From: Humulus lupulus
Lineage: Eukaryota > Streptophyta > Magnoliopsida > Rosales > Cannabaceae
Assembly (NCBI RefSeq): GCF_963169125.1
Contig: NC_084802.1
Location: 32,828,107-32,892,106, forward strand
Length of the DNA: 64,000 bases
Reading direction: 5' to 3'
The position numbers and the translations under genes are program-made. The notes beneath the pieces are model-generated. The model was not told the DNA's origin and did no database searches. It saw nothing but the letters and a program-made list of their open reading frames with translations. Numbering within the stretch: the stretch's first letter is position 1; the number at the start of each line of letters is the position of its first letter. This document shows, piece by piece, positions 35,287 to 47,301 of the stretch.

Positions 35287-35294
35287 TATAAATA
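35287..35294 (+). promoter_or_regulatory. Candidate TATA box of the antisense gene
   Basis: TATAAATA stands about 620 bp upstream of the ATG of the opposite-strand gene. It is followed by a pyrimidine-rich stretch that looks like a leader, then a candidate leader intron (donor GT at 35456, acceptor AG at 35901-35902, 7 nt before the ATG at 35909). The promoter is inferred, not proven. Confidence 0.5.
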
Positions 35295-35908
35295 TACCAC
35301 CTTTCCAATTTTTACTTTTTACCGAAGCTTTCTCTCTCTTCAAGAACTCAGAATTTTTTTTTTAAGAAAAAACCCAGAAAACCTCAGTGATCCGAGACGT
35401 CTTCGACTAGCTTCGAGCAACAATCTTCGTGATTCCTCTACAAATCGTAATCCAAGTAATTTTCGTACCCACCTTCTCTTTTATGCATTCTAGAATAAAT
35501 TTTGTGAGTTTTTCTGATTGTGCCTCCATTGTTCTTGATAAAAAGCTTCTCGGGTAATCGGGTTCATACAAAGATGTATAGAAACATGCTAGAATAGGAT
35601 TTTTAGGTAGTATAAAATACTAGGTGGAGTTTAGAAATTAAAGTGGGGCATAGGAGTACTGATTTAGGGCCCGAAATCGAAATGAAAATTCAATTTTACC
35701 ATTTTCAGAAAAATTGGGTTTTTCTCGCCTGTATTCGGTTTTTGATCTGTTTTTTCAAACTGCTCACATGTTTGTAGTGTTTATATTAGGATTTTGTTGG
35801 TCGTATAAAAGCTTAACTTTTATACACAAGCAACGTTATCCTTATATTTCTCTTCTTCTATCTATTGGTTGTAGATTCTCATTTCCCCTTTGCTCTTCTT
35901 AGATATTC

Positions 35909-38422
35909 ATGCACGATCCTTGGGGAGGTGAGAGACCAATAGATGACGATCTTCTCGCATTGCTGTTCGAGGATCAAGAACAACCTTCCTTTCCTTTCCC
36001 TGAGCCTCCATTTTCACATCACAATCCCACCACCAGTCCTTCAGACCGCCAGCCATACATGGGTCGTGTCAAATACATGACTCGTAAGAAAAAGAAAACC
36101 ACAAATTCTCCTTCTAACCAACCAGCAACAAATACTGAGGGCCCATCAAATGACCCTCAACCCCTAAATTTCTCACCACCAGACATTCAGCCAAAAGCCC
36201 ATCCACGTGATGGCCCTCAAGCAGAAACAGACTAGTATGTCGCCCCTCCTAGTGTCATATCGACCAAGATGGTGGCCAAGTATTCCAAGAAGTATGGGCT
36301 TCCTAGAATTAGTTTACATAAACCCACACCCGACCAAAAGGAAAACGTGTCTGGAGGTGCCTTCAATGCCTCGTTGAGGTTTCACATTGAGGCAGGGGTA
36401 ATCTTGCCCTTGCACGAATTTTTCCAAAGGGTGGCCAATTATTTTGAGGTCTCCCCTTTTCAAATAACACCCAATGGATATAGAGTACTATCAGCACTCT
36501 ATATCCTTTATAACCATAAAAAATGGCCCGTGCCTACACCACACGAGATTAACTATCTGTTCGATCTTAAATCCAACCCTAACCAAAACAACATGGGGTT
36601 TTTCAACTTTTGCCACCAGGAATCTACTCGCATATTCCTGAGTGATGTCACCTACAAATCCAATGTAGGAAAGTACTTCCTTACGACAGACATGGTCGCC
36701 GATAACTTGACCTTCACTTAAGGAGGTAAATTTTTTGATCTCTGGTCGTTTATTTTTGTAGATTTTTTCTTTCATTGTCCTTAGAAAATTGGTGTTGCGC
36801 CTCGGTCCATGGCACCAACCAGACCCCACTCTAGAGATGGAGATAAGGGCCACAACCTTAGCCAGCATGACGAACATAGAGAAAAACATCAAGGAGCTGG
36901 TAACTGAAAGCAACTTAAGGCTGGTCGGCCTTCTAGAACCTCATTAAGAAGTGAGGGAATCCATCGCATGGAGTGCTACTGGAGAGGAAATCCCCGAGCA
37001 ACAGAAAGATGTGTCACAACCCCAGAGGCAACGACCAACGGGAGTGACTATTCGAGAACCACCCAGCAGCCCCTGGGCTGCTGCTGCCCCTGCCCACCAT
37101 GAGAAGGGAAAACAAAAACTTTCGGATTACACCGGCCCTTTATCTGAATCCTCTGACGAGAACGGTATAGATCTCTCCCTCTTAGATAATTTGCCTATCA
37201 TAGGTCACTTATTCGATAGGGATGGCAACTTTAAATTTACGACCAGTAATTTTAATTCGGACTTCTTCATGGAAGATTGTGAGTGTAGCTGTAGTTCTAT
37301 AGATGATAGCTCAGGTATACAACTTAGAATTTCTCTTTGCCTTATTCCATTACTTCTCTAAACTACTTTGTTTGATCGTTTGTTTTTATTTTGCAGTCAT
37401 GCCTTCTGAAGATGCATTCGACATGTATGCCTTAGTCGAAGCTCCATCAAACAAGAAGAGGTCGAGTAGAAGGCAGCTGGGGGAGTGCAATAGCAAGCCT
37501 TCTAAGAAAAAAGTTCGATCAGATGACCCCCCGGCTCCAACTCCTTCCTGAAACACAACTCCCCCTCCTCCTCCTCGTAATGGCCCTTCCTCCGAGCAGG
37601 CGGGGAGATCCCTAGCCACTGATTTGCTGAGCAGCGCCTACAACGCTACCCACGAGAAGCTGCAAAGACTGTCCAGGCACCGCCGCAGCCAGGAAGCCTT
37701 TTCTCATCTTCCTCCACTGAAAAACAGCCAGGTCATGAGCCGCGGGCTGCTGAAGTCCTTAGTGTAAGTGTGTTTCTCTTCTTTTTTTTTTTCAGTTGAG
37801 CAACATTTTCTCTAATTTCCCCTAACCGGTTCACTTTTTTTTTTTTTTTCTATTCACAGGGTATCCTGACCATGAGCCATAGTTGGCGTCGTACTGAGGA
37901 GACCGAGGCAAAATATTACGAGGAGACTGTGGTGTTAGAGGAGAAGGTTAAGGTGGATGAAGACAAAGCCATCAGTTTAACCGAGGAGTTGAAGAGGAGC
38001 CAAGGAGAGTTGGCCAAAACTGTTGCTGGGAAAGAAAAATTCAAGGTGGCCTCGGAGAACAACTTCAAAGAAGTGACCAAACTCCAAGAGGACCTAAAGG
38101 CCAGCATGAAGGAGGCCACTAAGCTGGAGGGCGGGTTAAGCTGCTTGAGGAGACCAACTCTCAAAACCTGGAGAGGTTCAAAGGAGCAATCTTCTACTGC
38201 TTCTACCTGTTCTGGAAGAACAACCCAGGGGCAAACTTCAACTACCTCCCTGAGCAGATGAGGCAGGTTGAACTTGCGAAATGAACTGCTCGCCTTGAAG
38301 AAGAGAAGAAAGTTCAAGAATCTCAAATTTCCTTGGCGACAGGCATTGATGGTGCCGAAGAAGATGCGGGGACAACAGTCGACCAGCAATCTCAGCCCGA
38401 TCCTCCCCCAGCTGCACAATGA
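35909..38422 (+). pseudogene. Antisense ORF of the Tat element, Transposase_28-like, with introns
   Basis: This gene lies on the strand opposite to gag-pol. Likely coding exons are 35909-36725, 36785-37314, 37397-37763 and 37860-38422, all with GT-AG introns. The first encodes a proline-rich start and then a domain (LHEFFQRVANYFEVSPFQIT, then PNGYRVLSALYILY) of the kind catalogued as putative gypsy-type transposon (Transposase_28). The middle is acidic and serine-rich. The last exon is a heptad-rich coiled coil (EEKVKVDEDKAISLTEELKR). In-frame stops at 36233-36235, 36719-36721, 36945-36947 and 37549-37551 show decay, as the protein-like sequence continues after each. Its role in Tat elements is not known. 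Confidence 0.75.
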
Positions 38423-39096
38423 TTTATTTATTTTTATTTTTGTAAACATATGCGAACATTTGTTCATAATGTTGAGACAATTTTGCTGCGTAATGCACCT
38501 TTTCTTTTAATTTTAATTACATCTGAGCAGCAACTGCTCGCGGTGTAAAGAAATTTCATTATGATATCATAATATTTGCTATTATTATAACATCTGTTCG
38601 TATGACCGAACTTAGCATAACACTTTGTTTAGATTTTACAAAATTAAACCAATTTTTTTTGAAAAAATACTCTAAGTGTCGTAGTATGCTTTCCTTTATT
38701 TTGTTCGTGTGTTTACATATGCTTGTTGATATGCTTTGCTCACTTAGTATCTTATATGCCCCCCAAGTGATCGAGGAGCTTAAGGTCCTCGGTCACTTGC
38801 CATGACCAAGTCCTGTTCGAACATTACTGCTCGCGTACTTATAGTTAAAACGATAATATAGCAAAACAACACATGTAATGAGCAAATACTTGTAATAAAT
38901 ACAATAATTGGCAAGAATAACTGGCTGCACACAGTTCCTTTTATTTCTCGTAATAAATGGACAAAAATCGTGTCTTTACGAGTGATCAAAGATTGATCTT
39001 ACACTTATAAGTGACCAGTCAATTAACTGACTAGCCCTTGTTCATAAACTTGTAAAAAGTAAAATTAATACAAGCCAATTATTTAAAAAGAATTGT
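38423..39096. other. Spacer between the antisense gene and the end of pol
   Basis: AT-rich DNA between two converging genes. I see no gene. It contains the second polypurine-like motif at 38758-38768. The region probably holds the 3' ends of both transcripts. Confidence 0.6.
38758..38768 (-). other. Second polypurine-tract-like motif
   Basis: ACTTGGGGGGC on the minus strand is identical over 11 bases to the tract next to the 3' LTR. It lies about 330 bp past the pol stop, where the 3' LTR would begin if the antisense gene were absent. Confidence 0.5.
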
Positions 39097-41934
39097 TCAT
39101 TGATAATACTTGCGCAGGTGTTCTCCATTCCAATAGCGAGGAATGAGATCTCCATTTAAGCGAGCAAGTTTATATGTGCCTGGTTGAAGGATTTCTTCCA
39201 TCTAATACGAACTTTCCCAGTTTGGTCCGAGCACTCTGGCAGTCTAATCGCAAGTGTTGAGAAAAACTATTCTAAGTACCAAATCCCCTACGTTAAACTT
39301 TCTTTCACGTACTTTAGAGTTAAGATATCGAGCGACCTTTTGTTGGTAAGCTGTTACTCGAAGTTGAGCTCGCTCGCGCCTTTCATCGACTAGGTCCAAA
39401 GACTCCATCAATAATTGGTTATTAGTGCTCTGGTCGTATGTTAGCCTTCTATGTTATGGTGGATTTAGCTCAACAAGCAACATGGCCTCATACCCATAGG
39501 CCAAGAAAAATGACGTATGGCCTGTTGCTGTCCGGTGGGATGTTCTATACGACCAGAGTACTTATGGTATTTGTTTTGGCCACACCCCTTTTGCTTGTTC
39601 GAGTCTTTTCTTTAGTGTTTCCTTCAAAGTCTTGTTGATGGCCTCAACTTGTCCATTTTCTTGTGGAAGAGCTACCGATGATTTTTTTTTTTTATAATTC
39701 CATGCCTTTCACAGAAATCAGTGAAAAGATCACTGTCAAATTATGTTCCATTATCTGAGACAATTTTCCTCGGCAACCCATACCGACATATGATGTTCTT
39801 GACAACAAAGTCCAATACTTTCTTGGTCGTTATTGTTGCTAGTGGCTCAGCTTCGGCCCACTTTGTAAAGTAGTCAACAACAACTACTGCATATTTGACA
39901 TTCTCTTTTCCTGCAGGTAAAGACCCAATCAGATCAATTCCCCATACTGTGAATGGCCATGGGCTTTGCATCTGTTTGAGCTCATTTGGGGCTGCTCGCG
40001 GTATCTTGGAGAATCTCTGGCACTTATCACATTTTCTAACGAAATCCATAGAGTCCTCATTCATGGTAGGCTAGAAATTCCCTTGCCTTAGAATCAATTT
40101 TGACAAACTCTGCCCCCCAGCGTGATCTCCACAGAAGCCTTCGTTGACCTCTTGCATCAGTTCCTTGGCTTTCTCCTTAGAAACACACCATAACAAAGGC
40201 ATTGAGTACCCTCTTTTATACAAAATTTTGTCGACCAGAATAAATCGAGCCGACTGTCTTTGAAGCATCCTCGCTTTGTTTCTTTCTGCTGGCAGCAATC
40301 CCTGTTCGAGATATTCGATGATGGGCGTCATCCCCGTGTCTTTAGCTTGAATCACTAGTGAGGATTCTTGTATTTGAATGCTTGGTGCCAACAAATGTTC
40401 AACTAGTACTATGCTTAAGGCATCGACATCTTTCATACTTGCTAACTTGGCCAAGGCATCAAAATTTGAATTTTGAAAACGTGGCACTTGTTGGAGAGTA
40501 TACTTTTCAAATTGTGCCAATAAGTCCTTTGCTTTGTTCAAATAAGCAACCATCTTGAGACCTCTAGCCTGATACTCTCCCATAATTTGATTAACTACTA
40601 GTTGGGAATCGCTATATATTTCTAGTGACTTTATATCCATATCCTTAGCTAGTCTTAATCCTGTGAGCAGAGCTTCGTACTCGGCTTCATTGTTGGATGC
40701 TGTAAAGTTGAATTTGATTGAACAATGGAACCGATGTCCTTCGGGTGTGATTAAAATCAAACCTGCTCCTGCATTATGCTCGTTGGAAGAGTCGTCTACG
40801 AACAACTTCCAGAAAGGAGCTTGATGTCGACTTTCAGTTTCTTCCATCGGTTCGCTAACTGGGATTCCGCTGAATTCTGTGACGAAATCTGCTAGAGCTT
40901 GTCCTTTCACAGTTACTCGTGGAGAATAAGAAATTTTGAACTGCCCATTTTAATAACCGACCAGCGGCTTCTGGTTTTTGCAAGACTTGCCGTAATGGCT
41001 GGTCAGTGAGTACCACGATGGGGTGAGCTTGAAAGTAGGGTCGCAGTTTTCTAGAGGCCAGAATCAAGAAATAGGCCAACTTTTCTATGGGTGGATACCG
41101 TAATTCTGCCCCCACTAGCTTCTTGCTTACATAGTATACTGCTTTTTGAATGTTGTCTTCTTCTCTGATTAGAACAGCACTAGCAACATACTCTGTGATT
41201 TCCAAGTAGATGAACAAAGTTTCTTTTTTGACTGGTATGGACAAGATTGGTGGTTGCGACATGTGGCATTTTAACGCCTGAAAGGCCTACTCGCACTCTT
41301 CTGTCCATTCAAACTTCTTGTTACCCCTGAGTAGATTAAAAAATGGAACACACTTGTCCGTTGACTTAGATATGAATCTACTCAGGGTGGCAATCCTTCC
41401 AGTTAGGCTTTGAAAATCTTTAATCTTGGCAGGAGACTGCATCTCGATTAGTGCCTGAATTTTTTCAAGATTAGATTCCTCGTGAGTTTACTATGAATCC
41501 CAAAAAATTTCCTGATCCAACACCAAAGGAACACTTGAGAGGGTTTAGCTTCATCTGATATTTGTTCAAGATGTTGAAGCATTCTTGCAGATCCTTGATG
41601 TGCTCCTCGGCCTTCTTTGACTTAACCAGCATGTCATCGACATATACTTCCATGTTAACGCTGATCAGCTCTTTGAGCATATGGTTGACCAGTCACTGGT
41701 AAGTCGCACCAGCATTTTTTCAAATTGAAGGGATTACTTTATAACAGTAAAGTCTTGTATCTGTTCGAAAGCTAGTGTGATCCTCATCAGGTGGATGCAT
41801 ACTGATTTGATTGTATCCAGAGTATGCATCCATGAACGATAAAATTTCATGCACTAATGTAGCATCGACCAACTTATCGATTCTTGGAAGTGGGAAACAA
41901 TCCTTCGGGCAAGCTTTATTAAGGTCTGTGAAAT

Positions 41935-43349
41935 TGTTGCGAAAATTATAGCTACGCAAGTGCACGTATCGCAATTTAGTAATAATCTTGGTAAGACCAA
42001 GTATTGTCCTCAAGGATTGAATCACCAATTACCAGTCAATTAATCTTTTTGTTCTATTTGGTCGATTAGACTTTTGATTCTTGTAGACATAGTAAAAGAA
42101 AATATAAAGTGCAGAAACAATAATTAAAAATTCAATAAAACAATGAGTAATAACAAAACCTTAGATTAAAACAATGAAAGAGTAAATAGGGCGTTTAATC
42201 TCATCAACTATCCTCCTTATTAATCCCTAATACAGATTATCAATTTCTTCTTATTTCTACCTATTTCAATTAATGAGTTGACAAAAGCAGTTTATAATCA
42301 TATTATGAATTATAAACTCAACCTAGGTGAAAATTCCCTATATTTCTATGGCAAATTTAATCACAAAGATTGCATTTACCGCAACAACTCACAGAGATAT
42401 TTACACAATTAATCTAGATACTCTCGTTCCAAATTAGAATTGTGTCCAAAACAACCAGAGCAAATTCAAATCACACTTTTCAGATTTTGATTAAAAAATA
42501 TACATATAATGACTATAGATGGCCAATCAATAATCAATCAATAAACACAAATTGTAAGGAATTGAAATTAAGATGAAGAAGAGATGAAAATTGCATTAGT
42601 TCATAATAAGAATTCAAGTGATTCAACTAATAGCCCTAAACAGAAAATTAGGTCATAATTGTCATTCTAATCACAATTGAAATTAAAAACAACATAAAGA
42701 AGTAAATAAAATAACAAACACTTTAGAAATCTCCTAGCTTATTGCAACCACCAAAAACTGTCTTAATTCCCTCCTCCCCCATCCTTTTTTCAATCTTTCT
42801 TTTTCTTTATAAAACCTAATTTTTTGATTTTAGGAGAGGCGGGTAGTGGCTCAACTTGCACCATGCCGCGGCCCGTGTCCGTAATTCTTGAGGATTTGCA
42901 TATCTGGGTCGCGGCTCTCCCATAGCCATGCTGCGGCCCGTGTCTCTGATTTTTGGGATTCAGCTCTGCTATGCCGCGACCCTCCTTAGCCATGCCACAG
43001 CTCGAGTCTCTGCTCCAAAACATCGATTCTGTTTAAAGGGATGGTCGCGGCTCCAAAGCACTCATGCCGCGGCCCTTAAGCCATTTTTCAAGTCATGCAT
43101 TTTTAAGCTCGAAAAATCACCAACGCCTCCCAATCACGTTGAGATCCATCCTTTGTCAAAAATATCACCGAAACTTGGATATTTCTTCTCTTTTTGGACA
43201 TTTTTCCTCCAAGTACTCAAATCTTCCTTTTATTCACAAAAACTGCAAAACAAACAAACAAAAGCATAAACCCGCACTAAATGGAATAAAAAAACAACAA
43301 AAAAACTACCTAAAACACCACCTAAACATGACATAAACTAGACTCAACA
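41935..43349. mobile_element. Solo LTR in the Tat RT gene (unrelated family)
   Basis: This 1415 bp insert runs TGTTGCGAAAATT to GACTCAACA, with perfect duplications GAAAT (41930-41934 and 43350-43354). The RT frame reads GKWRTCVDF on one side and TDLNKACPKD on the other, so the junction is exact. The phrase GCAAGTGCACGTATCGCAAT near one end is common in LTRs I associate with Athila-like gypsy elements, but this is a weak call. It carries a large GC-rich cassette (42838-43080). Confidence 0.85.
42838..43080. repeat. GC-rich palindromic cassette in a non-Tekay LTR
   Basis: Eight or so cores of the type ATGCCGCGGCCC, GTCGCGGCT and ATGCTGCGGCCC occur at intervals of about 20-60 bp. The pattern is very similar to the cassettes in the Tekay-like LTRs, although the flanking LTR sequence looks unrelated. 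Confidence 0.75.
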
Positions 43350-44463
43350 GAAATCCACACACGTCCTCCACTTGCCATTCGGCTTGGGAACCAGTACGGG
43401 ATTAGAGAGCCAAGATGGATAAAACGCTACCCTGATGAATCCATTTTCCTTCAGCTTCTCAAGTTCTTCTTTTAGGGCCTTCAATCTGTCTTTGTCGAGC
43501 AACCTTCTTTTTTATTGCACAGGTGGAATGTTTTTGTCTATATTTAAGACATGGATGATCACCGCTGGGTATATCCCAACCATATCTTTATGTGACCAGG
43601 CAAACACCTCCTGGTGCTCTTTCAAAAATTCCACCAGTTTGTTTTTTGTTGTTGTCTCTAAGTTTTTACCGACTTTCACAACCCTGGTCGGATCTGCTTC
43701 TTCTAATTGGACCTCCTCGAGGTCTTCCATGGGTCCAACGTTCTCTTGAAAATCCCCAAAGTGAGGATCTAAAACCCTATCCTCACTTTGGGAAACACCC
43801 TATTTGGTGACCTGTTCACCTGATTGGGCTTGTATTTCATTTGTCATTAACAACCTTTTCTTGGCTTTTTCTCCCGATCCGCCTCTTTTTGCTTTTGTGA
43901 TCGAGGAGCTATAACATTCCTGTGCTTCTCGCTGGTTTCCCAGAATGCATCCAATTCCTGCGTCGGTTGGAAACTTCATGGAAAAATGCCATACTGAGGT
44001 CACTGCCCATAGATCGACGAGAATGGGCCTTCCAATCACAACGTTATATGCGGAAGGACAATCAACTACTATGAAAGTAGCAAGTAATGTCTTGTTCGCA
44101 GGTGCAACCCCTGCTGTGACTGGAAGTCTGATTGACCCAGTTGGTGTGACTCCTTCGCCGGAAAAATGATAAATGGTTTGGTTGCATGGTTCCAAATCTT
44201 ACACTGACAATTTCATCTTTTCCAGTGAAGATTTATACAAAATGTTGACTGAGCTTCCTGTATCCACCAACACTCGCTTGACCATCATGTTGGCAATCTC
44301 AACATCCACGACCGGAGGATCTAAGCGGGGAAATCGAGCATGCTGCGCATCTAGCTCGGAGAAAGTTATTGATTCTTCCTCTGTTCGAGCTTTTTTGGGA
44401 GTTCACTCCTCGACGTTCAGTTATTCAATATCTTGATCATGACATAAGGTTCTGGCATATCTT

Positions 44464-46832
44464 TGTAACGCCCTAGATAGCCAGAACCATTACACTGTGT
44501 GTTTATAAAGTGCCAGACTTGCTAATCAAGTCATTTAGTTAAAATCGTGTTACTGAAACTATAAAGGAACTAGGGTTGAAAGTGTTTTGGTCTCCAAAAC
44601 CACATTTTCATTAAGAAACACTATTTGTTTGCACGGGATCCCAAAAATACAAGTTTAAAGATCGTTTACAAAAGTTACAGGGTTCAGATACAATAACCAG
44701 CCATACTAAGGCAAAACAAGCAGTTAGGTAAACCCTGTCCTGATCCACTCCTCGACCATGGTGATCGAACAACTAGCTATGTACATTTCACCTCGGAGCT
44801 CTCCACCTCAGGCTTGGTCCAGCTTGCCCTTGCCTTTACCTGCACCACGTAGCACCCGTGAGCCAAGGCCCAGCAAGAAAACACAATAACAACAGAGCAT
44901 AAGCAATTAGCAGACAAGTCAATATCTCACACTGCATCACATAACCTCAATCATATAACCATACAGTATAGTCAAGTATTTCACATACTAGACACATCAG
45001 TTCATAACATGTAAAATTTCACAAATGATAACTAGGGCTAGCGCCCTCAGGCTGCTCCCTCCGTTATCCCGATGTTCATGGCTGCCAGTGGCCAAACTGC
45101 TCTCTGTGCGCTAATATTATGTACGGCACTCTTAGGCCGCTTTTACATGTCCCATGGCGTAATACCAACATTGACACGATAAAATTCTCGGGAACACTTA
45201 GTCCCATCTCAAACATTTAACCGGGTGCAGTTTTCTTACCTTTCAGTTCACTAGCTTTGATCCTTTGACTCCTTGAGCACAATCCCCCTCGAGCCCTAGC
45301 GCTCACCTAAACACAATCATGATCAAAGTCATCATCAACCCTCAAGTTCAAAACCTAGCCCCGGGGCCAATCCCGAGCCCCCGGGAAGTCCTTGTTCCAC
45401 CAAACAAGGTAGTGGAAACAAACCCCAAACCTTAGGTCAAAAACCCTTGCAAATAACCCTAAAATCCCTTTCAGGAGGCAGGGTAGCGCTACAACGCTCA
45501 TGGGAGGGCGCTACAGCGCTACAAATAGAAGCCAAACTCCCTTTAGCATAATGGCCTAGTGCTACAGCGCCCAAAGGCTAGCGCTGTAGCGCTAGTCATA
45601 GACAGCCCTGCACTGATTTTTCCCTTCTGCGATTTCTTCGAACCAACCTCAACCAAACCTCTTCCAACTCTTACCCAAACTCAAAAACAACCTCATGACC
45701 ACACTCCACTCATCCCAAGCACCCGAAACACCTAAAATCCAAGCACATGCACCCACAAACTCAGAATTCACCATAGCCACTCCTAAGCTCTAAAACTCAG
45801 TAAAAACCAGCTGAACAACAAAGTTTAGAGTTTAGAATTTATACCTTTGATAGGATTTCGACCACAAGGTTCCTCTAGACTCCCTTGGCTTGCTCCTCCT
45901 CAGCCTGAAGCCTGAATTCCCTAAGGTTCCATCCAATTCAACCTAAGCACCATAGCTCAAAAACCAGAAACAGAAATTGAAGAACTCTAAAGTTTTACCT
46001 CAAGTGCTGATGAAACCTTGCTAAACCTCTGCCAATTCCCTACACTTAGCTTAGACTCCTTGATGCTTAGCTTATCCCAGCTCTCCTCTGAGCTCTACTC
46101 CAGATATCCTCAAGAAACAAGTGGAGGAAACATAAACCGACCTAGAGAATTCCCTCTGTTTTCTCTCCTTTCTTTTCCTTTCCTTTTCTTTCTTTTTCAG
46201 ACTTCTGCAATGTTCTACAAATCCCACTAACATAAAACCTCAGTAATACCCATCCTTAAAAGCCAAATGACCACTATGCCCTCCCTATTAATTCTAATCC
46301 TTTAGTCCACTTAAGGGCATTTTAGTCATTTTACCCAATTCCCGCTAACTCCTCGAGTGTCTCTAATATTTCCCGCTTAATTCCCGATACCTAATTAATC
46401 ACCAATAGTATTCCTCAATGTCAAGGTAGATTCCAGTTTATCCACCAAATTCCCATTTATACCCCTGACCTCACCCCGAGCCGGGTATAAATCCCCGCTA
46501 TGACTTTCCTGCTACTTTTCTCACTAGGATCGTCTCGAGTCACAGTTCACAGATATACTCACATAATAATGTGGTCTCAACAATTATCACATATATCAAA
46601 GCAGTTATGCCCATAATGGCCAAAATTACGATTATGTCCTTCTAACCTAATCAGGGCCTATATGCATACTAACACACATAGCCATGCATCTCAAATACTC
46701 AAGTAATCATATAACATGCTTTAAATCATAATCATGCATCTTAATCATTAAAACCACACATGATTCCCATTATGCCCTCCAGGCACACTAATCAAGGCCC
46801 TTAAGCCTTATTAGCGAATTTGGGTCGTTACA
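44464..46832 (-). mobile_element. Tekay-like solo LTR in the Tat protease region
   Basis: This LTR is 2369 bp, from TGTAACGCCCTAG to GGGTCGTTACA, with perfect duplications ATCTT (44459-44463 and 46833-46837). It is of the subgroup also seen at 52528-61741. Its cassette (45477-45605) uses AGCGCT cores instead of CCGCGG. Confidence 0.93.
45477..45605. repeat. AGCGCT-type palindromic cassette
   Basis: Four double palindromes related to AGCGCTACAGCGCT stand at the place where other LTRs of the lineage have CCGCGG cores. Examples are TAGCGCTACAACGCTC and TAGCGCTGTAGCGCTAG. Confidence 0.8.
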
Positions 46833-47301
46833 ATCTTTCTCTTTCCTTCCCACTATCACCTACTATGTGTGATCCTCCACAGATGGTCAGCAATGTACCA
46901 GCAACTGAAGCTGGCTGTAAAGGAGGCGAGCATTGGCGTACATGTGCCTGCTCGTTGCCTCCTTGAGCCTCTTGCTGAGAACCTCCAGCCGCTCGCACAT
47001 ACCTCCTCAGATGACCTTGTCTGATAAGTGTAACACCCTGGTTACTCCAAGACCGTTACTGTGATCTTTGAACTGTGCTTAACTCGCTAATCGAGTTTTT
47101 TGATTATAAACGTGCATCTAGGTGTTATTAATAGGTTAAGGTGCAAAACCAATCAAAAGGAAAGGATACATTTTATTTAAAACGTCAAACTGTTCATCGG
47201 CCCATAAAAATGTTTACAAGCTATTTACAATCCAAAATGGTTATTACAGTTTAAAATTTACAACTCGCCGACCTAAGCGGCAAAAATAGGGTAAACCCTT
47301 T

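Larger units (their letters stand above)
39097..44440 (-). pseudogene. pol: Tat element pol: protease, RT, RNase H, second RNase H, integrase (broken)
   Basis: Order on the minus strand: aspartic protease with VLVDTGSSVN (about 44235-44275) and VVDCPSAYN downstream; RT, split by a solo LTR at 41935-43349, with DLNKACPKD on one side and YVDDMLVKSKK (about 41640) on the other; first RNase H (41262-40900); second RNase H (40800-40420) with FVDDSSNEHNAGAG, NNEAEYEALL, YSDSQLV and NFDALAKLAS; integrase (40064-39097) with CDKCQRF, GIDLIG, VSDNGT and ENGQVEAINK, ending WNGEHLRKYYQ and a TGA. The second RNase H keeps its four acidic positions, but the usual VDGSS is VDDSS. Several in-frame stops and shifts, for example near 40070, 41690 and 39570, make it inactive. 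Confidence 0.9.

Noticed and set aside
40358..40558. Small plus-strand frames across the Tat pol region
   Set aside because: They are shadows of the minus-strand RNase H coding sequence.
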